A stretch of DNA of 64,000 nucleotides from Shinisaurus crocodilurus (Eukaryota > Chordata > Lepidosauria > Squamata > Shinisauridae): NCBI GenBank assembly GCA_021292165.1, contig CM037885.1:10287042-10351041 (forward strand), read 5' to 3'. A model generated the notes under the pieces. It worked only from the letters and a program-made list of their open reading frames with translations, was not told the DNA's origin and did not search any database. Below, in pieces: positions 56,191-64,000 of this stretch. The first letter of the stretch is position 1. Each line of letters begins with the position of its first letter. Made by a program: the position numbers and the translations under genes.

Positions 56191-56444
56191 AGCCTGTCTT
56201 GTCAACACCCGAGAGGGCATAGAAACTGACAGCCCCCTGCTCTCCAGTGAGCTGCACAAACCAAAGACAAACAAATGGATCTGCCTTATACTGAGCCAGT
56301 CCATTGGTCTGTTTGGTCCAGTACTGCCTTCTCCAGCTGGCAGTAGTTCTCTGGATTCTCAGGTGGGGAATGTTCTTAGAATTGAGATCCTTTTTAACTG
56401 TTGATGCTGTGGATTGATCTTTGGACCTTCTGCATGTAAAGCTG

Positions 56445-56570
56445 GGCTGGGCAACTTCTGCCCTCTAGTTTTGCCAACAACTCCCATGATCCCTCACCAT
56501 TTATGCAAGTTGGTGCTGATGGGAGTTGCAGGCCAAAACATCTGGAGGGCCCCAAGTTGCCCACCCCGAT
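56445..56570. repeat. Fold-back MITE, family C
   Basis: ctgggcaacttctgccctct with mirror tggagggccccaagttgccc. Confidence 0.65.
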
Positions 56571-56849
56571 GTAAAGTATGTGCTGCACAACTATGACACC
56601 CCCCGCTCCCCACACACACTCCTGCACCTTACTGGATTACGTTTCCTAGTCTTTGATCAGTTCCTGGTCCCTTTCTTATTTTATAGACAAGATCCTTTCC
56701 AGATCATAAAGACTATATACTTTTTTCCTGTTTTCACGAATGCAAATAGAGCAGCTTCAGTTTGAGATGTTCTTCCCATTAAGCAGTATGTAATTTGTGA
56801 GTGTGTGGTGGGCAGGGAAAGCTGTACTCCTGTTTGCAGCTTATTTGTT

Positions 56850-56906
56850 GCTGAAGGGCTACACAAGCTCTCCTATGCTGAAGGGCTACACAAGCTCTCC
56901 TATGCT
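56850..56906. repeat. Exact 28-bp tandem duplication
   Basis: gctgaagggctacacaagct ctcctat twice, directly adjacent. No protein frame is implied. Confidence 0.85.
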
Positions 56907-56999
56907 AGAGTACAGCAGAAAGCTCAGCATCTGAAGTAGCGAATGACATAAAACTTGAAACAAAAGTATGTGTGTACACGCACAGCCCTAAGGCCAGAT

Positions 57000-59330
57000 G
57001 AGTTGATGCTCCTTACCAGTTAGTGCAAGCACCAGCCAGTAGCCACATTCCAGCGCAGTCATTTCATTGCTTGCATTTCTATACCACCCAATAGCTGAAG
57101 CTCTCTCAAGCACTCAACTACAATGGGCATTTTGGCTGGAGGAAACCATTTTCTCAGTCAGCACATTTAACTGCACTACAGCTGCTATCGAAGGGCCACA
57201 TGGAAAGGTCCCCTGGCTGCATTCCAGCAAATGACTCACACTTTGACAGAAAACATTGGCCTGGAAAGGAACGCACCCATCACTTTTTAGGCTTTGCTAG
57301 TACTTCCTCATTGGCACACCAAGTTTCTGAAAATGTGATCGTGAGTCTTTAAATGAAACAAAGGTCCCTGTCTTTCATAAGGGAAACAATAAAAGGTTGA
57401 TATTTCCCAACAAGGGAGCAATGCTCGGTTTTCTGTCATGGATACAGTTGGGAGCAAAATGAGAGACTAGCATGCTTGGGGTGGGGGATGAAGGGAGCGA
57501 CATCCACATTCCCCACTGCTCACATTTGAGCTTTCTGGCTGTTCTCAGTAGTAGCTTCTGGGAAGTTAAAAATACAGCCATTGTTATTTAAGTGAAAGGG
57601 CAGGGCACTGCTTGGACAACTGTGGATTTATTCTGGATGCGTGTTATCTGAGCACTTGTCATCTTGAGATCCAAGAATGTAAATTTTGCTTTGATCGATC
57701 TGACAAAGTCAATCTACTCCAGTATACTGTTTCCAACAGCATCAAGGCAAGATGCTTCTGGGTGCTCACAAGCAGCTCATCAAGGTGATAACTATTTCCC
57801 TTTGTTAGAACTGCCTCTAAACATGGAAGTTTTATTTAATAATCATTACATTTATCTATAGGATATATACATGTAACAGATATGTAGTGTACACACATAG
57901 CCAGCCCTTAGTCCTCTGGCTGATGGATGGGCCAGTGTGTGCTTCCCTTCTGCTCTCTAGTCCCAGGGCAACAGGCAATCAGAGCAGTGTTCTTTCCAGC
58001 AGTGATGGGGGAAGGAAACCTCTTGCAGCTGCTCCTTCTATGGACGTGGCTAGGCTGGCCTTACCCCTTGCCCTGATATATATTCATCTTGCAGCGGTTC
58101 TTGCTCTCCTGGCTGGCGGCAGTGGACTTTCTACCCTTCAGGCCCCAGGGCAACAGAGATTTAGACCTAACTGCTAATAGTTGCTGTAGGAGCTATTCAT
58201 GAATTTGTCTAATCCTTACAAAAAAAGTAAAAAAAAGTATTAAAGCCATTAAACTAGTGGCCATCATTATGTATCATTATATCTTGTGATAGTGAGTTCT
58301 GTAAGCTAATTATGTGTTGTACAGTTGTGTGTTCTGAACCTACTTCCCATCAATTCCTGTGATGTGTCCTGTTTTCTAGTATCGCCACACTACTCATAAT
58401 TTAAATTCTGCTTTTATAAAATAGGTGATAAATATCCCACTGTGTATTTGAGCAAGGAATCCCAGGGCATTTTTCTGTCACCACCGTGCAATTATTGTGG
58501 GTCATTCCACGTAGGTCACTATGATTTCTCTACAGAGCTAGGATCTCTACCCAACCATTATAACCTTACCCTTGTTCACTTATTGGCATATGAAGGAGGG
58601 AGGAGTCAGGGCGGGTCAATTTTATATATTTCCAGACCCAAACACTGGGTGTGGTATCAATAACCAAGTAAAGAGCATCTCCCCCCCCCATGAAATTCCC
58701 CCCTCCCCCATATAACATAATTTCCAATGGCTTTATGGCTTTATTTACTGGATAGGAAACTGCTAGTTAGAACCACATAAACCGAAGCCTTTATCAGGCA
58801 CATGCAATTGTGAAAATACGCTGCCATCAGCTGCATAAATGCTGGGCAGGAGGCTCCTTGAATAAACAGCTGTTTCGCCTTCACCCCAGAGGCAGCATCC
58901 TACTTTTGAGCAAGCAATTTGTAGGGAATTATGGCAGCTGCCTGTAGTGTTATCTTCAATCAACTAAAAAGCCACAGCTGGGTGATTCATTTGCTCTCAC
59001 ACCAACAGGAAGTGGCATGTTGGCTCTTTCTGTACAGCTGGGCTGAACAACACGATGACTCAAGAGGTCCCATTCCCAATGCAAGTTGAGTGGCACTTGC
59101 AGGTTCCAAGGGAACCATCCGGGTGTCTGTCCATGGCAGGGCTTGCACCGTACTGATGCTGAGAGAGGACAGCTCCTTCAGGGCTAGGGACTTCCCTTAC
59201 CCTTTTGTGCAGGTATGTGTGGAGAACCCTCTGCTATACTTGGGATCCCCCAAATGGCTGAGAAATTCCTTTCCCTCCATGATTCACACACATAAGTAAT
59301 CTCGGAGCACAAGCCCAGCAGGAAGTGATT
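57000..59330. other. No supported gene
   Basis: Open frames are short and lack domains or splice continuity. No SINE, LTR or fold-back recognised. Confidence 0.4.
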
Positions 59331-59334
59331 GACA

Positions 59335-59462
59335 GGTGGACAACCTGGTGCCCACCTGATCTTTTGGACTTTGCCTCCCATAATCCCTCACCATTGGCCA
59401 TGCTGGCTGGGACTGATGGAAGTTGTAGTCCAAAATGCCTGGAGGGTACCAGGTTGCCTATA
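59335..59462. repeat. Fold-back MITE, family C
   Basis: caacctggtgcccacctgat with mirror gcctggagggtaccaggttg. Confidence 0.65.
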
Positions 59463-59500
59463 GTGCTAGTTCTTGCACTGAACGGTCTGAACCCTACAGA

Positions 59501-59638
59501 GCAGGGTTCTCCAACCTTGGGTCCCCAGATGTTGCTGGCCTACAGCTCCCAGCATATCCAGCCAGCATGGCTAATGGCAAGGGATTCAGGGAGCTGTAGT
59601 CCAGCAACATCTGGGGACCCAAGGTTGGAGAGCCCTGC
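59501..59638. repeat. Fold-back MITE, family A variant
   Basis: gcagggttctccaaccttgg ... ccaaggttggagagccctgc. Full length, with substitutions shared by both arms (agcaacat/atgttgct). Confidence 0.78.
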
Positions 59639-59639
59639 T

Positions 59640-61241
59640 ACAGAGAATCGGGAGTCAGCGTGGATATGCCCCATGAAGAAGAGTGTTGCACGAAAAAGCC
59701 CATCCAGACAAGGAGCTCTGTTCTCCAGGGGCTGACACACCCCACTTGCCATTTCATAGGTGGTATAGGAAGTGCGGCAGGCACAGCTTCCCAACTCCCA
59801 ACATATGTCCATGGGGAAACTGCTGGTTTGGTGTGTTGGCACGCAGGCGTCTAGGTACAGAAGAGGAGAGGGCTCCTGCACCTTTAGCAGAAGAGGCAAT
59901 GCTGTGCTGAAATTCCCTCTTCTGTGCAGCTATTAAAGGTGCAGGATCCCTGTCCTCTTCTGCATCTGGCCACCCTAGGACTGAGTCAGCCATCCCTTGA
60001 AAAAGCAAGTGCTTCTGCAAATTAAGAGCACCCCTCAATCTCTCTGTATAGGCCAGGATCCAAAGAACTATGCACAGCAAGCTTTGTGCAAACAAGGAGG
60101 ACTAGGACTGCCCCCCCATGCCACCCGCCAAACCATTTTTGAAACTAAAGTGGAAATAAGTTAGTTGGTGAAGGCTCGCTCTGCCTACCTGCCTGCCTTT
60201 CAAAGTCAAGCAAAGCCTGAGGGTTGCGGGTGTTTGAAGTGATTCACTTGGGAAGTCACTCTTAGGAGAGCCTCTTTATTCACAAGCATTTCCCCCACCA
60301 TTTTGCTATCGTGAAGAGCTGGTGGGATGATTAAAAGCGCAAGATCACGATCAAGAAAAACCACAAAATACATGCAGCTGTGCAAGGACGGGCACAGTGT
60401 TCCACTGGCGCTACCCCGCGACTGTGATTGTGACGTGTGGAAGTTCTGCCTCCGCGGTTTGAATTGTGCTGCAAGTGGCGGTTGGAGGATCTGCCTCTGT
60501 TCCATTCATTATGTAAAACCATCACTTGCGCACAAACAGATGTGCACGCAATGGATTTAGAAGTGCTGCAAACTGGTACTGATCCATTGTAAAGAGCAAA
60601 CAAAAGGCTCGCATCTTAAGCACGCATACACCAAGGAGCTCAGTGGGACTTAGGGCAGTGGTTTTTAGGCCTGCTTCTCTCAAAACAGCAAAGAAGATGG
60701 TAAAGCTGTGTGTGGCCTGTACCACTTCAGGTGGGGGTTCACCCGATTGACTCCTCATCCAGAAAGCAAGCAAGCTAGCTCCCTGCCCACAGAAGACTAG
60801 CATGTTGGGGAGCATGATTCTAGCCTATAGCCTTCTTGCCGTCTAGTTTTGTGTATGGAGGGAACTGAATTACGAAGAACACTGCATCACGCGAGCCCTG
60901 CCCGCCACACGATGAAATGGTACAGTTCAGTCAGTGGCTTCCCATCTCAGCAAGGACCAGGTCTCTGCTTCTACATCCAAGTTCTTTGCTATCACAGTTC
61001 TTGGGATCAAGGGGTCACAATGGCATCGCCCACCCCTATGATGGCATAGAATTAAGGGTGCTGGACCCTTCCCTTTTAAATATCCTGTCTTAATACCATT
61101 CCATGACACCGTTCTCGAGAAAACCTTGATCTTGTCCATCTCGGGGATAGTTTGCTTCTTTTGTATGCAACGGCCGACATTGTTAAGGCAGGGGTTGGGT
61201 GTTGGTACTGTTGCCTCCTCCCCGTCAGTTCCTCCCCAGCT
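59640..61241. other. No supported gene; possible 3'UTR of the IRG gene at its right end
   Basis: No repeat family recognised. The part just before 61242 would be the 3'UTR of the minus-strand GTPase gene. I did not find a clear minus-strand AATAAA close to the stop. Confidence 0.35.
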
Positions 61242-62409
61242 CTAGTCCTCCAGAAATGCCATGAGCAACACCCTCTCGGCATCCTCAGACAGCTCCAACA
61301 CGACCCGTTTCAGCATCCCGTACGTGGACTCGAAGGAGATCTCGGGCTCTACCTTGGCTGCCCGCCCCAAGTATGGCACATAGCCCCACATCCAGCTGGT
61401 CAGTGAGGCTGGCTTGGTGACGAGGCTGAGCACGTACGCCGAGCTCAGTGGCCTAGCAAAGGGGCTTTGGATCTTGGCCTGAAGCAGCTGGACTGCTTTG
61501 CTGGTGGCCTGTGCGGTCTGCTCCAGGGACGCTTCATCCAGGCCGAGGTCTCTGCAGAAGCTGGTGATGGTGGCAATGAGGTGCTCGGCCTTAGCCAGCT
61601 TGGGGTTTTCCACACAGGAGAGGCAAACCTGCAGGGCCTTCCCCCACACGTCTCTCATCAGCACTTTGGCCTTCCGTCTCACCAGTCGGGACAAGACGGT
61701 CGGGACGGCTCTCTTCAGAGCTTGCTTCTTCAAGTCCGGAGCACTGCTCTTGAGGGCTTCCTGGAGGAGGGGAAGGTCGTAGGCTTGGTTCGCGAGGCAG
61801 GAGACCAGGAAGACGCGTGGAGAGGCTATGCCATCCTTCTTCAGAGCGTCTGCGCAGCTCTTCCGCACCTGTTCCTGCAGCTCCTCTTTGGGAGTGGCCT
61901 GGCTTCCAGGCCAGGCCTCCACATCCACGTCGATCTTGCTCCTCACGAAGAAGGCCTGCTTCCCTACTGAGGCAACGGCTCTGGCCAGGCAGCTGTGGGT
62001 GTGCTTGTAGCGTTCAGAGGCCACCAGCAGGAAGAAGTCATAGCGGCCGAGGTCCAGGTGGCTCATGTCCTCCTCTGTCACTCCAACTCCCGGCAGATCC
62101 CACAGGTACAAGTTGGGGACCTTCAGGAGAGGGTAGGCTGTAGCTTTCCTTGTTGTCTCGATCACCCCAGTGGGGGCTGCACCTGGCTCGCCACAGCCTA
62201 CACCTCTCAAGCTATTGATTAGTGAGGACTTCCCGGAGCCAGCTTCCCCGATCACAGCTACATCCAGCCGGATTTGTGTGGGGTCCTCCAAAGCTGAATG
62301 GATCACAGCTGGGACTTCAGACAAGCTGCCGGACTGGCAAATTTCATACAGCTCCATGATCTTCTTCTGGCTCACGACTGTCAAGTCCTCCAGGTTCCCA
62401 TCATGGTTT
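61242..62409 (-). CDS. Immunity-related GTPase (IRG family, IRGC-like), large coding exon
   Basis: Open without interruption from the acceptor ttctttctag at 62410 to TAG at 61244-61242. The first in-frame ATG is 62357 (MELYEICQSG), giving 371 residues. The 17 codons before it (NHDGNLEDLTVVSQKKI) are also open, so an upstream exon could supply another start. GTP-binding motifs numbered from that Met: G1 GEAGSGKS (37-44), G3 DLPG (87-90), G4 SKID (140-143), within the IRG-type contexts LWDLPG, YDFFLL and FFVRSKID. The P-loop has Lys, so it is a GKS-type IRG, expected to bind GTP, followed by the helical C-terminal half. IRG proteins of the interferon-inducible type act on pathogen vacuoles; the IRGC branch is testis-associated in mammals. 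Which role applies here cannot be seen. Human IRGC and IRGQ flank ZNF428/ZNF576, supporting conserved gene order. No interferon response element examined: the promoter is not defined. Confidence 0.88.
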
Positions 62410-62846
62410 CTAGAAAGAACCGAGAACAGAATCGTAAATCTCCACCATCTCTCCAGTCATGGTAATTGACCTGCATTAGATCATGACTCAGCCACAGAAT
62501 CCATCCATGCCCAGCCCACTGTCTAGGTTTCTTTATGAGGTACTCAACTGTGTGCCCAGGGATGTGGGTTTCTGGATAGTTTAAAATTGGCAAGTTTTGC
62601 AGAAACTTGTTCTGGAACATTTTCCGCTGCCTTAATTCGACTTGAGATCGGATTTAGCATGTTTATTTGACTTGTATTTAGTAAACAAAACTCCCAAGAA
62701 GTATGCCATGTTATTTTTATAAGCTGTATAATATCTGATGTCCGTCCCCCCCCTCCACAGTAGTCAAAAGCAGAACTGAAGGATTTGATTAGGGAGAAAA
62801 TATTCAATAAAGTGCACTTAGGCTGTAATCATATACTCATACACAC

Positions 62847-63155
62847 CAGGGGTGGGCAACACATGACTCAGAGACTGCATGTGGCTCCCCAGCCTCTCTG
62901 TGGCCTGCACTTGCCCACCGCAATTTGGCAGTGCGGCAGCAGGGGGGAAAAAGCCCCCTTTAGTAAGAAAATCAGTGGTTGCAGCTGAATTTTGGAAATG
63001 TGTTGGTAGCAAAAGGGGGCTGTTTTAAAGCAAAATAGCCCCTTTTGGCTGCCCCTGCCACACCATGGGGCAAGTGGGGGCAGGACTGCAGCCCCTGCTG
63101 AGGTTGGGGGTGGCGGCAATGTAGCTCCCTGACCCTTGGAAGTGGCCCACCCCTG
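62847..63155. repeat. hAT-like MITE candidate
   Basis: Ends CAGGGGTGGGCAAC and GTGGCCCACCCCTG are mirrored, with a non-coding interior. No matching 8-bp duplication directly at the ends (ATACACAC upstream recurs only 6 bases beyond the right end), so the boundary is uncertain. Confidence 0.5.
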
Positions 63156-64000
63156 TTATATATACACACACTTATCTGGGAGTAAGTCTCACTCGAGTTC
63201 AGTGGCACTTAAACCTTGAGCAGACCTGTATAAGAATGCACCGTTAGTGTGGTTTATAGATTATATCCAGACAAATTCAAAGCCTTCCTTGTAATTTTTT
63301 TAATGGAACACCTGTAAATATTTTAAGAATTGACAACAGCATACACTCAAGTTTAAATTATTTGGATTTTGAGAAAAAGACGATATATGAATGCAGTGAA
63401 CACTGTTAAACTACTACATTTGGGCATGCCTGAAGAGCAGGGCGCAAAACTATATGTGCTTCCTAGAAAGAGTTATCCTGAAAAAAGTTAATTACAACTT
63501 TGATTGTAGATTTGATGTTTACCTTATCTGTTCCAGCTGCCCAATTTGACATGTATTGTCTTTATTCATTATGTTATTATCATTGGGCTGTTTTGCCAGG
63601 GGGGGGGGGTGATACTCCCCTTAGGATTCTTTTTCTAAATATATTTTGTACTTTTGTAAACTTGTGTGTGAGTGGTGCCGTTTTAACTACAAAAGCAGTG
63701 GCTCTCACGGCCTGAACATCAGAAAGTGAGGGGACAATGCATTTCTAACAGTGGAAAAGTTTCCATGGAAAAATGGAGTGGTGGAAAGTTTTCCACCCAA
63801 CATTGCTGGGTGTAGGCCTCCTTACTGGAAGGTGACAAGCCCAGAGCAGGGATTCATGCAGAGAAACAATGGGAAGGATCTTCTACGAGCAGGCAGTACT
63901 GCTGCATTAGGAACAACTGAATGATCCAATCGCACCCAATGCAAAGATAGGCCAGAATTATCAGTAGAGGCTGGATGAAAGGCCAGAACAGCGACTCATA
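63156..64000. other. No supported gene
   Basis: AT-rich flank of the IRG gene with a short 'gggagtaagtctcactcgag' relic at 63177-63240 and a G run at 63600-63610. Any 5' exon of the IRG gene could lie here, but I cannot identify it. Confidence 0.35.

Noticed and set aside
62381..62620. 79-codon frame as the upstream coding exon of the IRG gene
   Set aside because: It uses a different reading frame across the splice acceptor and hits a stop within the IRG exon (ATG ATG GGA ... TGA).

Overview
This is eukaryotic nuclear DNA from a vertebrate, most likely a squamate reptile. Spliced genes with GT-AG introns sit in a repeat-rich background. The organism call rests on many copies of a tRNA-headed SINE that matches the Sauria SINE of squamates (about eleven recognisable copies), CR1-type LINE relics, 5S-rRNA-headed SINEs and dense fold-back DNA transposons. 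No prokaryotic feature, CRISPR array or rRNA operon is present.

Four transcription units can be supported. (1) About 0.82-1.68 kb, + strand: a non-repetitive, 3'UTR-like block ending in AATAAA. It probably belongs to a gene lying mostly outside the window; CADM4 is a synteny-based guess. (2) 12.0-22.6 kb, - strand: a complete six-exon gene for a 284-residue single-pass membrane protein with two Ig domains, starting beside a CpG-rich block. I could not identify the family. (3) Two C2H2 zinc-finger genes in tandem on the + strand. The ZNF428-like gene (44.7-48.9 kb; 246 aa, three fingers) has a CpG/NRF1-type promoter. The ZNF576-like gene (coding exons 52.9-54.5 kb; 242 aa, five fingers) lies just downstream. 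Both end in the same HARGEL tail. (4) 61.2-62.4 kb, - strand: a large coding exon for an immunity-related GTPase (IRG/IRGC-like). ZNF428, ZNF576, IRG genes and CADM4 also cluster on human 19q13.31, so the locus looks like the squamate counterpart of that interval.

The rest is mostly mobile DNA. Highlights are: a five-layer nest at 40.2-42.4 kb (fold-back MITE, then Sauria SINE, then a solo LTR, then an opposite-strand solo LTR plus a TA-flanked DNA transposon); a solo LTR at 30.2-31.0 kb with a perfect 5-bp target duplication; an 893-bp hAT element with a perfect 8-bp target duplication next to ZNF428; a Helitron 3' end with a coding relic upstream of ZNF576; and a perfect 66-bp-armed palindrome at 35.7 kb. 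Many fold-back repeats carry a sequence resembling the ZNF143/THAP11 binding site. Stretches at 5.4-10.0, 26.5-28.8, 31.0-32.1, 33.5-34.6, 35.8-37.7, 38.0-39.2, 57.0-59.3, 59.7-61.2 and 63.2-64.0 kb hold no gene that I can support.
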